NCBI GenBank assembly: GCA_963559135.1
Contig: CAUWJP010000012.1
Coordinates: 1-64,000, forward strand
Length of the DNA: 64,000 nt
Reading direction: 5' to 3'
Source of the DNA: Sellimonas sp963559135
Lineage (GTDB): Bacteria > Bacillota > Clostridia > Lachnospirales > Lachnospiraceae
The position numbers were made by a program, and so were the translations under genes. Positions 51,905-61,259 of this stretch are shown here, piece after piece; position 1 is the first letter of the stretch, and each line of letters begins with the position of its first letter. The notes below the pieces were generated by a model. That model was not told the DNA's origin. It was given only the letters and a program-made list of their open reading frames with translations, and did not search any database.

Positions 51905-51981
51905 GAACGGGAACAGCAGACCGGCTGGCTTTTGGGGCCTTCCCGGTATGTATAAAAAATCCAGAAACGGAAGTGTAAAAT

Positions 51982-53364
51982 ATGTACAAAATTAATTTTA
52001 AGGAACCTGTTCATATCCATTTTATCGGTATCGGCGGCATCAGCATGAGCGGCCTTGCCGAAATCTTACTGGACGAACATTTTACCGTCAGCGGTTCTGA
52101 TAATAAGGAGTCTTCTCTGACAAACCATCTCGTTCAGATGGGTGCAAAGGTTTTCATCGGTCAGAAAGCTTCCAATATAGAAGATACTGTGCAGGTTGTC
52201 GTATATACAGCGGCTATCCATGAGGATAACGAGGAATATCAGGAGGCGGTAAGACGCGGTCTTCCGATGCTCAGCCGGGCCGAACTGCTTGGCCAGCTAA
52301 TGACCAACTACAATGTTCCGATCGCAGTAGCCGGAACTCATGGAAAAACAACGACGACTTCGATGCTTTCCCATATTCTTCTCGCCGGAGAGAAAGATCC
52401 TACGATCTCTGTAGGAGGAATTTTAAAGGCCATCCACGGCAATATTCGTGTCGGTGGCTCCGAAGTCTTTGTCACAGAGGCTTGCGAGTATACAAACAGC
52501 TACCACCATTTCTTCCCAAAGATCAGTATCATTCTGAACATCGAGGAAGACCACATGGACTTCTTTAAGGATATTGATGATATCCGCAATTCTTTCCATA
52601 CTTTCGCAAAACTCCTTCCTGATGACGGTACTCTGATTATCAATGGAGAGATCAGCCATCTGGAAGAGATCCTGGAGGGACTGGACTGCAATGTTATCAT
52701 CTACGATGTTCATAAGGAAAATGCGGATTTCAGCGCAAAAGAGATTGCCCACGATGAGAAAGGCAATGTTTCTTTCCTTCTTCTTGTAAAAGGACAGGAG
52801 GCTGGAAGGATACAGCTTTCCGTAAACGGACTTCACAACGTGTCCAACGCACTCGCAGCCATTGCTGCCGCGTCGCTTCTGGAGGTCCCGATGGAGAAGA
52901 TCCGTGAAGGACTTCTCTCCTTTGAAGGTACGGACCGTCGTTTCCAGTACAAAGGAGATGTAAATGGTTTCCATATTGTGGATGATTACGCGCATCATCC
53001 GACCGAAATCCGGGCTACTCTGGAAGCCGCCAGATCCTACCCGCACAAGGAAACATGGTGTGTATTCCAGCCCCACACCTACAGCCGGACAAAAGCCTTT
53101 TTTCACGAGTTTGCGGATGCACTCTCCCTTGCGGATCATGTCATCCTTGCAGATATCTACCCTGCCCGCGAGACTGATACACTCGGCATGTCTTCCGAGC
53201 TTCTGGCGGACGAATTAAAGACAAAAGGGTGCGATGTGCACTATTTTCCGGGGTTTGAAGAGATCGAAACGTTTATTTTGGAAAATTGTAAAAATGACGA
53301 CCTGTTGATAACTATGGGGGCCGGAGATGTTGTAAATATTGGAGAAAATCTTCTCAAGCGATAG
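51982..53364 (+). CDS. murC: UDP-N-acetylmuramate-L-alanine ligase
   Basis: 460 residues, usual MurC length. The N-terminal HFIGIGGISMSGLAEIL binds UDP-MurNAc, GTHGKTTTTSML is the ATP loop, then DDYAHHPTEI and PHTYSRTKAFFHEFADAL follow. It adds L-alanine to UDP-MurNAc, the first step of the wall stem peptide. It is alone here, outside a mur/dcw cluster. GGAAGTG precedes ATG. Confidence 0.97.
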   Translation: MYKINFKEPVHIHFIGIGGISMSGLAEILLDEHFTVSGSDNKESSLTNHLVQMGAKVFIGQKASNIEDTVQVVVYTAAIHEDNEEYQEAVRRGLPMLSRAELLGQLMTNYNVPIAVAGTHGKTTTTSMLSHILLAGEKDPTISVGGILKAIHGNIRVGGSEVFVTEACEYTNSYHHFFPKISIILNIEEDHMDFFKDIDDIRNSFHTFAKLLPDDGTLIINGEISHLEEILEGLDCNVIIYDVHKENADFSAKEIAHDEKGNVSFLLLVKGQEAGRIQLSVNGLHNVSNALAAIAAASLLEVPMEKIREGLLSFEGTDRRFQYKGDVNGFHIVDDYAHHPTEIRATLEAARSYPHKETWCVFQPHTYSRTKAFFHEFADALSLADHVILADIYPARETDTLGMSSELLADELKTKGCDVHYFPGFEEIETFILENCKNDDLLITMGAGDVVNIGENLLKR

Positions 53365-53396
53365 TTTTCCACAGAATCCACATGCTTTTATCCACA
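53303..53396. promoter_or_regulatory. Cluster of DnaA-box-like sites before dnaD-dnaI
   Basis: TTATCAACA on the minus strand (53303-53311), TTTTCCACA (53365-53373) and a perfect TTATCCACA (53388-53396) lie in 94 bases, ending just before the dnaD promoter (-10 TATAAT at 53440-53445). The consensus DnaA box is TTATCCACA. The arrangement suggests control of the helicase-loader operon by DnaA. Confidence 0.5.
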
Positions 53397-53482
53397 AAGT
53401 ATGGAAAAAATAATGCTTTTTCTCCCGGCCTTAAAGTGCTATAATACCTATACTTTAGAAAGAAAGACAGAGGTTTCGAGGA

Positions 53483-54589
53483 ATGGGGATGCTAAAAATC
53501 ACAGATTGTACCGGACAACATTTTACGTGTGTTGATAATACATTTATCGACTCTTACATGGCAAAGGCGAATGGGGAATACGTCAAAGTATACCTCCTTT
53601 TGCTACGTCGTATGGAGAGCAATTCGCCTTTTTCGGTTTCCGAATTTGCGGAGATTCTGGAGAACACGGAGGGGGATATTATCCGCGCTTTAAAATACTG
53701 GGCGAAGAAAGGGCTTCTTACGATCGAGTACAGCTCGGATGGCGAGATGTGCGGACTTCAGATGAATGCCCCGCAGAAGGCGGATACCATGAAAAAGATG
53801 GACGCTCCTTCTGTCTCTGTGGACATGCCTGGCCCGGACAGCCAGAGTACCGCTCCTTCCTCTGTTCCGGAGGATGCGCCTGCCCCGACCTTGGACAGTC
53901 CCGTGGATTCTGCCTCTAAGAATCCTCCGATCGGCGACATCAGCGAGTACAAAAGCCGCCGGGAGTTCAAACAGCTTCTGTTCATCGCCGAGCAGTATAT
54001 CGGACGTACCCTGTCTCCTTCCGATGTGGAGACACTTACTTATTTCTATGACACCTTGCAGTTCTCCGTAGATCTGACCGAGTATCTGATCGAGTACTGT
54101 GTGGAGAACGGTCACCGGAGCATGCATTACATTAAGTCTGTAGCCCTTGCCTGGGCGGATGCCGGTATCCGGACCGTATCAGAGGCAAGAAGATCCGCTT
54201 CCTTTTACAATAAGGACTGCACAGCTGTTCTGAAAGCATTCGGCATTACCGGGCGCATGGCCGCTCCGGTTGAAACAGAACTTGTAAAGAAGTGGACCGG
54301 ACAGTACGGCTTTACCATTGATATTATTGTGGAGGCATGCAGCCGTACCGTTTCTGCCATCCATCAACCAAGTTTTGAATACGCGGACAAGATCCTGACG
54401 AACTGGCACCAGAAAGGTGTGCATCACCTTGCGGATATTGCGGCTATCGATGCCGCTTACGTCAAGAAGCGTTCCGAGAAGTCTGTTTCCCAGCCGGCTC
54501 CGGCTTCCGGGAAGAAGACGAAATTCAGTAATTTTGAAGAGCGCGACTATAATATGGACGACCTGGAGAGACAGCTTTTACAGAGCTGA
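53483..54589 (+). CDS. dnaD: DnaD-domain replication initiation protein
   Basis: 368 residues. The N-terminal winged helix (FIDSYMAKANGEYVKVYLLLLR ... GDIIRALKYWAKKGLL) and the DnaB_2 domain (about 155-225, IAEQYIGRTLSPSDVETLTYFYD) mark the DnaD/DnaB family, primosome proteins that help load the replicative helicase. A Pro/Ser/Ala-rich linker (about 95-150) lies between. The DnaI-like loader gene follows after 16 bases, which supports the assignment. The C-terminus repeats part of the second domain, as often in Clostridia. Confidence 0.9.
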   Translation: MGMLKITDCTGQHFTCVDNTFIDSYMAKANGEYVKVYLLLLRRMESNSPFSVSEFAEILENTEGDIIRALKYWAKKGLLTIEYSSDGEMCGLQMNAPQKADTMKKMDAPSVSVDMPGPDSQSTAPSSVPEDAPAPTLDSPVDSASKNPPIGDISEYKSRREFKQLLFIAEQYIGRTLSPSDVETLTYFYDTLQFSVDLTEYLIEYCVENGHRSMHYIKSVALAWADAGIRTVSEARRSASFYNKDCTAVLKAFGITGRMAAPVETELVKKWTGQYGFTIDIIVEACSRTVSAIHQPSFEYADKILTNWHQKGVHHLADIAAIDAAYVKKRSEKSVSQPAPASGKKTKFSNFEERDYNMDDLERQLLQS

Positions 54590-54605
54590 GTAAAGGAGAA
54601 GTTTC

Positions 54606-55589
54606 ATGGCACTGACGAATTCACAGTATGACGCCATCATGCGGATCTATGAGCAGAAGCATCTTCGGACGCACGACAGGCTGACCCGCCATTACAGTGA
54701 AATATACGAAAAGATTCCCCGGATCCGTGAGATCGATGATGAGATCTCACACCTTGGCGTTGCAGGCGCCAAAGCGCTGATCGACGGCAATACCGACGCA
54801 CCTGCCCGCTTCCGGGAAAGACTTCATGCCCTGACGGGCGAAAAGCAGGCGTTGCTTATCGCTTCCGGCTACCCGGCAGACTATCTAGAGCCTTCTTATG
54901 AATGTCCGGACTGTCAGGACACCGGATACATCGACGGCCGGAAATGCCGTTGTTTCCAGAAGACGGAGATTGACCTACTTTACACCCAATCCAATCTGCA
55001 GGACATTTTAAAGGCGGAAAATTTTTCTTCTTTCCGTATGGATTATTATTCTTCAGCCTTTATCGATCCGGTGAGCGGCAAAAGTTCGCTGGATATGGCA
55101 AAGGAAGCACTTCATGTGTGCCGTTCCTTTGTGGACAGCTTCGGCAGGGAATTCCAGAATCTTCTGATCTATGGAAATACCGGAGTCGGAAAGACCTTTC
55201 TGACCCACTGTATTGCCAGAGAGCTGATGGATCATATTCACTCGGTAATTTACGTGACATCCTCCCAGCTCTTTGATATTCTGGGAAGCAGAGAGTTCGA
55301 CACAGATCCGGAGAAGCGCCAGGCCGGTGCCCTGCTGGACGAGTGCGAGCTTTTGATCATCGATGATCTTGGGACTGAACTTACCAATTCCTTTACGGTC
55401 TCTCAGCTGTTTATCTGCCTGAATGACCGGATTTTACAGAAGAAATCTACTATTATCTCTACCAATTTGTCACTAAATGAGATAAAATCAATATATAGCG
55501 AAAGAACGTTTTCCCGCATCAGCAGTAACTACCGCCTGCTGAAGCTTGTGGGTGACGATATCAGAATCAAAAAGAAACTAATGAAATAG
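54606..55589 (+). CDS. dnaI: DnaI/DnaC-like helicase loader ATPase
   Basis: 327 residues. The N-terminal zinc-binding region ECPDCQDTGYIDGRKCRCF (about 98-116) precedes an AAA+ domain with Walker A YGNTGVGKTFLTHC and Walker B LLIIDDLGTE. Such proteins load the DnaB-type helicase at origins and restart sites. It follows dnaD closely and precedes prs by 11 bases, so the three are likely one transcript. AAAGGAG precedes ATG. Confidence 0.93.
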   Translation: MALTNSQYDAIMRIYEQKHLRTHDRLTRHYSEIYEKIPRIREIDDEISHLGVAGAKALIDGNTDAPARFRERLHALTGEKQALLIASGYPADYLEPSYECPDCQDTGYIDGRKCRCFQKTEIDLLYTQSNLQDILKAENFSSFRMDYYSSAFIDPVSGKSSLDMAKEALHVCRSFVDSFGREFQNLLIYGNTGVGKTFLTHCIARELMDHIHSVIYVTSSQLFDILGSREFDTDPEKRQAGALLDECELLIIDDLGTELTNSFTVSQLFICLNDRILQKKSTIISTNLSLNEIKSIYSERTFSRISSNYRLLKLVGDDIRIKKKLMK

Positions 55590-55600
55590 GAGGCAAAACA

Positions 55601-56785
55601 ATGCTGCATCGTACAGAACGAAATCTGGAAAATATCCCTGTAGGAGCCCTTGGCATTATCGCCCTGACGGGCTGCGAGGAGATGGGCCAGAAAGTCAATG
55701 ACTATATTGTCAAATGGCGAAAAGAAGATGGACATGTCTTCAAAGACGACGTTGTTTTTACCGGATATGAAAAGGACAACTATCTGATCCACGCCGCTAC
55801 ACCTCGTTTCGGCTCAGGAGAAGCCAAAGGTGTACTTAGCGAATCCATCCGTGGTAAGGATATCTATCTGATGGTGGATGTCTGCAACTACAGCCTGACC
55901 TACTCCCTGAACGGTCAGATCAACCACATGTCCCCGGACGACCACTTTCAGAATCTGAAGCGTATCATTGCTGCAATCGGAGGAAAGGCACGCCGTGTCA
56001 ATGTCATTATGCCGTTCCTCTATGAGAGCCGTCAGCACAAGCGCAGCAGCCGTGAGTCTCTGGACTGTGCACTGGCTCTTCAGGAGCTTGTAAAGATGGG
56101 TGTAGACAATATCATCACCTTTGACGCTCACGATCCGCGGGTACAGAACGCAATCCCTCTGAGCGGATTTGAGACTGTCCGCCCGACATACCAGTTTGTA
56201 AAGGGACTTTTAAGAAATGTAAAGGATCTGGAAATCGACAGCGACCACATGATGGCAATCAGCCCGGACGAGGGAGCAACCGGACGTGCAATCTACCTTG
56301 CCAACGTCCTTGGCCTGAATATGGGTATGTTCTACAAACGCCGCGACTACACGAAAATCGTTGACGGCCGTAACCCGATCGTTGCCCATGAATTTCTTGG
56401 CGACTCGGTAGAGGGCAAGGATGTCATCATTCTTGACGATATGATCTCCTCAGGAGACAGTATGATTGACGTTGCAAAACAGCTGAAAGAAAGAAAAGCA
56501 AGACGAATTTTTGCCGCAGCAACATTCGGTCTGTTCACAAACGGTCTTGAAAAGTTTGACAAGGCATATGAGGACGGTATCATCACCAACATCCTCACAA
56601 CCAACCTGATCTATCAGACACCGGAACTTTTAAGCCGTCCGTACTATATCAACTGTGACATGAGCAAATATATCGCTCTTCTGATCGATACCCTGAATCA
56701 CGATGGTTCTATCAGCAGTATCTTAAGCCCGAGCGAGCGTATCCAGCACGTATTAAACAAATACCGCAACGGAGAGGAGATTTAA
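55601..56785 (+). CDS. prs: Ribose-phosphate pyrophosphokinase, long form
   Basis: 394 residues, about 75 longer than standard Prs, because of inserts around the N-terminal half. Key motifs are present: MPFLYESRQHKRSSRE (catalytic loop region), DAHDPRVQNA and the PRPP-binding VIILDDMISSGDSM. It makes PRPP for nucleotides, histidine and tryptophan. It ends with its stop codon overlapping that of the leftward SbcC-like gene, and no terminator lies between them. Confidence 0.94.
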   Translation: MLHRTERNLENIPVGALGIIALTGCEEMGQKVNDYIVKWRKEDGHVFKDDVVFTGYEKDNYLIHAATPRFGSGEAKGVLSESIRGKDIYLMVDVCNYSLTYSLNGQINHMSPDDHFQNLKRIIAAIGGKARRVNVIMPFLYESRQHKRSSRESLDCALALQELVKMGVDNIITFDAHDPRVQNAIPLSGFETVRPTYQFVKGLLRNVKDLEIDSDHMMAISPDEGATGRAIYLANVLGLNMGMFYKRRDYTKIVDGRNPIVAHEFLGDSVEGKDVIILDDMISSGDSMIDVAKQLKERKARRIFAAATFGLFTNGLEKFDKAYEDGIITNILTTNLIYQTPELLSRPYYINCDMSKYIALLIDTLNHDGSISSILSPSERIQHVLNKYRNGEEI

Positions 56786-58287
56786 TCCCATCCGTCACGG
56801 TATGCAATATGCATATGATCAAGTGCTTCTTTTTCCCTGTTCTGACAGGAGAAGAGGAGCACTTGTTTTTTTTGTCCGGCCAGCCACCGAAGTGCCGCTT
56901 CCATCCGTTTATCATCGTAATACGCAAAAGTATCATCCAGAATGATCGGGAGCGGTTCTTCATAGAGGATTTCAGATGCCGCCATCCGCACCGCAAAGTA
57001 GATCTGCTCGATTGTTCCCCGGCTCATCATATGAATCGGGATCTTCCGGATACCGTCAAAAATGCTAATTTCCAGTTCTTCTTCGATAAAGATCTTCGTA
57101 TAGCGTCCGTCCGTAAGCTCGCCCAGAATTTCAGCTGCCCGCTTTGCAAGGCGGCTTCCTGTTTCTTTTCTTACATCTCCGGACACCTCCTGCATTCTTG
57201 TAGCCGCGAGCTCCAAGGCCTCTTTTTTCAATTCCAGGCTCTTTTCCTCTTCGGATACAGTACATGCCTCGGAAATCAGTTCCTGCTGGTTTTCATACTC
57301 TACCTGTCTGTCTCTTCGTTCCTCTCTCAGCTTTTCCCTGTTCCATTTCAGCTTGTCAATCCGCCTTCTGACCGCCTGTTCTTCTTCCGTCTGCTCTCTC
57401 TCCGGCTCCGGACGCATCGCCCAAAGTCCGGCCAGAAGCCCTGCCACTACCCAGATAACAGCTGTAAAATAGCGGATAGAGGATGGAAAAAGTACTATCA
57501 GAAGGATCAGCACTACAAGCCAGACTGCCGCTCCTTTCAGCGGGAGTTTCTTCTTTTTCTGATCACCTCGGGCCTGCTCGTATGTATCGAGAAGCCGCCT
57601 TCCTCGCCGAATCTCTTCCTCGCCTGCTGCCGCTTCCCGCTGGATACGGTCCAGATCTTTGGCGATATATTCGGCCGTACGTTCTGCCTCTTCCCGTTTC
57701 TGAATCCGTTTCTGCGCCTCATCCCTAAGAAGGTTGCTGACCTCTTTTTTCCTCTTCTGAAGTCCTGCAAGCGCCGCCTCCAGATCCATGTTCCCCGCAC
57801 CCGATACATAATAGTTGGCCGCGTAATTTTTCAGGGCCGCTGAAAGCTCCTCTCCCGGTCTTACTTTCAACTGTCCGACTGCCACTGTATTTTCAAATCC
57901 TGCACTGTCCAGATCAAGAAGCAGCGCCTGAAGGTCTCCGCTCTCCTCAGAGAGCTCTTCTCCATCATCCAGACAGAAGAGCCTTGTCTTCTTCCCCTTC
58001 TTGGTGAAATCCCGCTCCAGCTGGAAATGACGTCCTCCGCTTTCAAACCGGATCATTCCGCAGTACTGTGTCGGATTCCGCCACGGCTCATACTGGTGGA
58101 ACTCATCCTTTGCCGCGGCTCTTCCGCGTCCTCTTTCCACATCAAAGAGCATACTTTTAATAAACGCATAGATCGTCGATTTCCCCGCCTCATTTTCTGC
58201 GCTGAACAGATTGATTCCATCGGAAAGTTCGATCGTTCTGTTATGGAATTTTCCGAAACTCCAAAGTTCCAGTCGCTCTAACTTCAT
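56782..58287 (-). CDS. SbcC/YhaN-like ATPase with a membrane hairpin
   Basis: 501 residues. Walker A ENEAGKSTI (31-39) and the C-terminal signature SRGTIEQIYFAVRMA and Walker B LPIILDDTF (about 440-448) are those of SbcC/Rad50-type ATPases. Two coiled-coil stretches flank a pair of hydrophobic helices at about 253-267 and 272-290, with a short PSS turn, where SbcC would have its zinc hook. It pairs with the nuclease encoded just upstream. I start at the ATG at 58287. The membrane hairpin suggests a nuclease complex held at the membrane. Confidence 0.85.
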   Translation of the reverse strand: MKLERLELWSFGKFHNRTIELSDGINLFSAENEAGKSTIYAFIKSMLFDVERGRGRAAAKDEFHQYEPWRNPTQYCGMIRFESGGRHFQLERDFTKKGKKTRLFCLDDGEELSEESGDLQALLLDLDSAGFENTVAVGQLKVRPGEELSAALKNYAANYYVSGAGNMDLEAALAGLQKRKKEVSNLLRDEAQKRIQKREEAERTAEYIAKDLDRIQREAAAGEEEIRRGRRLLDTYEQARGDQKKKKLPLKGAAVWLVVLILLIVLFPSSIRYFTAVIWVVAGLLAGLWAMRPEPEREQTEEEQAVRRRIDKLKWNREKLREERRDRQVEYENQQELISEACTVSEEEKSLELKKEALELAATRMQEVSGDVRKETGSRLAKRAAEILGELTDGRYTKIFIEEELEISIFDGIRKIPIHMMSRGTIEQIYFAVRMAASEILYEEPLPIILDDTFAYYDDKRMEAALRWLAGQKKQVLLFSCQNREKEALDHMHIAYRDGWD

Positions 58288-58324
58288 CTCTTTTTGTATC
58301 CCCTTTTTCTCTTTTGTGTATCGG

Positions 58325-59389
58325 TTACTCTTTCCTTGTCTCCAGAATCGCCTGTACACCCTCATACAGTGCCATCTGCTCTACCTCACTGCGGCTGCCT
58401 TCTTCCTGTTCAAGAAAACTCTGGATAAACCTTCCAAGCAGGTTCTGGCCGTTGGAAACGCACAGCTTCTCATAGTCATAGGCCGGTTTCGTAAGATCCC
58501 CGACATCAACAACACCTCCGCTTACGTCCATATGTGCAGTATCAAAACGAATATCTGGATCCCGGAATCCTTTCAAAGTAAAACGGTACATATTTTCCAC
58601 GCCATTTTCCTCGATCTTCTCCCGGAGCGTGTCCAGAAGGAGACGACCTGTCATATCCTGATCTACCGTAATATCAAGATGGATGTACTCCCGCTTTGCC
58701 GCGGGAACAAACTCCGTCTCGATCACTCCATGCTCAGCGGTGCCGATCACATATCCGTGCTTCCCGATGTCATTCGGGTCTGTCGGCTCGAGAGAACCGC
58801 TGTAGCGGCATTTTCCGGTCATTTCTGGATCCGGCTTGTGAATATGTCCAAGGGCCGTATAGTCATACCCGAGAAGGTCCACCTCCGCCCGCTTAAAGGA
58901 AAGATGTTTCTCGTCTCCTCCGTGCAGAAGGAGAATCTCATTTTCCATGCTTCGGAGACACTTCCACTCTACCCGTATGCCCCCTTGTATTTCTTTATCC
59001 AGATAGCTGAATCCGGATACGGCTGTCTTAAATTCCGGGAATTCGACTTTCAGAAGGCGCCCTTCCAGAAGCGGAACGACATTACCTGCCCACCTGAAAT
59101 TCCGGTACATGGAATTGGGCTTTAAGTAATCATGATTCCCGGCTATAAACACGACTTTCGTATGAGAAAGTCCCGCGAACATCGCATTGAGCTCTTTCAG
59201 CTCCCGCAGAAGCGGCTGCCTGTGGAATACGTCCCCGGAGATCAGAAGCAGATCGATCTGCTCATTCTCACACCGGTCGAGCAGGCTTTTAAAGCTGTCC
59301 CAAATTTCATCCGGCCGTTTTTTCGTATATTCGGGCCCCGCATCAGGACTCACCCCAAGGTGCAGGTCCGACGTATGTATGAATCTCAT
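58325..59389 (-). CDS. SbcD/YhaO-like metallophosphoesterase (DNA repair exonuclease)
   Basis: 354 residues with the metal motifs TSDLHLG, SGDVFHR, AGNHDYL, LLHGGDEKH and LGHIHKPD of Mre11/SbcD nucleases. It should degrade DNA ends with the partner ATPase, whose gene begins 37 bases later. Its start lies 47 bases inside the end of the histidine kinase gene, with GGGGAACTTCAGG before ATG, so the nuclease is probably expressed with the two-component system. Confidence 0.9.
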   Translation of the reverse strand: MRFIHTSDLHLGVSPDAGPEYTKKRPDEIWDSFKSLLDRCENEQIDLLLISGDVFHRQPLLRELKELNAMFAGLSHTKVVFIAGNHDYLKPNSMYRNFRWAGNVVPLLEGRLLKVEFPEFKTAVSGFSYLDKEIQGGIRVEWKCLRSMENEILLLHGGDEKHLSFKRAEVDLLGYDYTALGHIHKPDPEMTGKCRYSGSLEPTDPNDIGKHGYVIGTAEHGVIETEFVPAAKREYIHLDITVDQDMTGRLLLDTLREKIEENGVENMYRFTLKGFRDPDIRFDTAHMDVSGGVVDVGDLTKPAYDYEKLCVSNGQNLLGRFIQSFLEQEEGSRSEVEQMALYEGVQAILETRKE

Positions 59390-60551
59390 CCTGAAGTTCC
59401 CCTTTCTCTTTCTTTGGAAGGACTACAATAAACCGGGTTTCATGGTCGTCGCTCTGGGCGGAGATCCTACCGCCGTGAAGTTCCACGATCTCTTTTGCAA
59501 TCGCAAGACCAAGTCCCGCTCCTCCGGTCTCGCTGGATCTGGAATCATCCGCCCGGAAAAATTTCTCAAAAATATGCTGCAACTTGTCATTGGAAATTTT
59601 CGGTCCTTCATTGACGAAGACAATCAGTGCATTATTTTCATCCTGTGAGACGTGAATCCGAATGGTGGAATCCTTCTTACAGTAAGCAATGGCATTCCGC
59701 ATGAGATTATCAAACACTCTGGCAAGTTTGTCCGGGTCGGCCTTAACGATGACATCGTCAACTGCCTTCACCTCACATTTTAAGTTCTTTCCCTGAAGGA
59801 CACCGTACATCTCGTCTGCAATCTGTTCCAGCATTCTGCTTAAATTCAACTCTGTCTTTTCCAAGACAATGTCCTGTGCATTAAATTTGGTGATCTCAAA
59901 AAACTCCTCAATCAGCTTTCCAAGGTGGATTGCCTTCTCAAGGGAAATCCCCGTGTACTTAATCCGCTCTTCCTCCGGGAGATCCGGATGGGACTCCAGC
60001 ATGCTTAAATACGCCACAATGGAAGTCAGCGGCGTTTTTAGATCATGTGCCAGAAAGACGACCAGATCATTCTTTCTCTGTTCACTTTCCTGCACCTCTC
60101 GTTCCTGTCGCTCCAGCGTATACTTGATATTGTTCAGTTTCGTCTCGATCGGCTCCAGTTCCGAAATCAGATGGATCGGCTCCTGGGAACGGGAGACAAG
60201 TTTCCCGATCTCTTTTTCGACATCTTCCAGATACGTCATCATTTTTGACAACGCAATATAGAAAAAAAGCGCAAACAGTGCCAAAAATCCGACCATCATG
60301 AAGAACGTCTTATTATTTCCAAGAATCTGCCAGTACAATGCGATGGCATGTTGTTCTTCTACATGAAAGAATTTCAGGAATCCGATGAAAATCTCGGATA
60401 CATCATCGTTGTAGACACCATCGATGATGTATTCCAGAAGAAATCCACCGACCAGAACTGTAAGCGCAGTGATCAATACTGTCTGCAGAAGCAGGCTGAT
60501 CTTCAGTTTCCTGTATTTACTTTTCTTAAATCTCTTCAGTCTATTCTTCAA
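59343..60551 (-). CDS. VanS-like sensor histidine kinase
   Basis: 402 residues. Transmembrane helices at about 17-40 and 82-102 enclose a short outer loop of about 40 residues. A HAMP-like linker precedes the H-box LAHDLKTPLTS (His169), and the N-box RNAIAYCK, then GGAGLGLAIAKEIVELHGG. The H-box region and partner resemble the VanS group. No van resistance enzymes are adjacent. The C-terminus overlaps the nuclease gene. Confidence 0.9.
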   Translation of the reverse strand: MKNRLKRFKKSKYRKLKISLLLQTVLITALTVLVGGFLLEYIIDGVYNDDVSEIFIGFLKFFHVEEQHAIALYWQILGNNKTFFMMVGFLALFALFFYIALSKMMTYLEDVEKEIGKLVSRSQEPIHLISELEPIETKLNNIKYTLERQEREVQESEQRKNDLVVFLAHDLKTPLTSIVAYLSMLESHPDLPEEERIKYTGISLEKAIHLGKLIEEFFEITKFNAQDIVLEKTELNLSRMLEQIADEMYGVLQGKNLKCEVKAVDDVIVKADPDKLARVFDNLMRNAIAYCKKDSTIRIHVSQDENNALIVFVNEGPKISNDKLQHIFEKFFRADDSRSSETGGAGLGLAIAKEIVELHGGRISAQSDDHETRFIVVLPKKEKGELQDEIHTYVGPAPWGES

Positions 60552-61233
60552 CCTTATATCCCACTCCCCAGACCGTCTTGATGAAATCTGATTTTCCCAT
60601 AGGACCGCTCATCTTCTCCCGAAGATGTCTGATATGTACCATGACGGTATTGTTGCTGTTCTTATAGTACTTCTCATGCCATACGTTTTCAAAGAGTTCT
60701 TCCGAACTGATGACCTTTCCTCTGTTCTCACAGAGTAGCCACAGAATGTCAAACTCGATCGGAGTCAGTGTCAGATTTTTTTCATTGAAGACACACTCGT
60801 GGGAATTGCGATCCAGAAACAGACCGCCAAAATCAATGACATCGCTCTCTGTTCTGCCTCCGTCATTGTACTTCGTGTAACGGCGGATCTGGGCCTTTAC
60901 TCTGGCAACCAGCTCCAACGGGGTAAACGGCTTGGCAATGTAATCGTCTGCTCCGAGTGTCAGCCCGGTAATCTTATCGATATACTCGGTCTTTGCTGTC
61001 AGCATGATCACCGGAAAATTGTACTTCTCCCGGATCTTTTTCAGAATCGTAAAGCCATCGATATCCGGCAGCATGACGTCCAAAAGCGCCAGATCAATCT
61101 TTGTAGTTTCTATACAGGCAAGGGCCTCCTCGCCCGTATAGAATTTCAGCACCTCATACTGGTCATTTTTCAAATACAGTTCAATAACATCCGCTATCTC
61201 CCTCTCATCATCCACAACCAGAATATGATTCAT
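60541..61233 (-). CDS. VanR-like response regulator (OmpR family)
   Basis: 230 residues: a receiver domain with phospho-Asp52 (LALLDVMLPDIDGF), Thr and Lys in TAKTEYI and AKPFTPLELVARVKAQ, then a winged-helix DNA-binding domain (LTPIEFDILWLLCENRGKVISSEELFENVW). The receiver is very like VanR. It overlaps the kinase gene by 11 bases. Its targets may include the downstream nuclease genes, or itself. Confidence 0.93.
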   Translation of the reverse strand: MNHILVVDDEREIADVIELYLKNDQYEVLKFYTGEEALACIETTKIDLALLDVMLPDIDGFTILKKIREKYNFPVIMLTAKTEYIDKITGLTLGADDYIAKPFTPLELVARVKAQIRRYTKYNDGGRTESDVIDFGGLFLDRNSHECVFNEKNLTLTPIEFDILWLLCENRGKVISSEELFENVWHEKYYKNSNNTVMVHIRHLREKMSGPMGKSDFIKTVWGVGYKVEE

Positions 61234-61259
61234 GTTTTCTCCCCTTTTCTGAATTTTAT

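Noticed and set aside
51804..51995. 63-codon open frame before murC
   Set aside because: It has no ribosome binding site, crosses the murC promoter and matches nothing familiar.
56809..57843. 344-codon open frame opposite the SbcC-like gene
   Set aside because: It is antisense to a clear ATPase gene and rich in Cys, Phe and Leu, as expected for a shadow frame.
59343..61233. Glycopeptide resistance locus
   Set aside because: Only VanR/VanS-like regulators are present; no vanH, ligase, vanX or vanT gene is adjacent.
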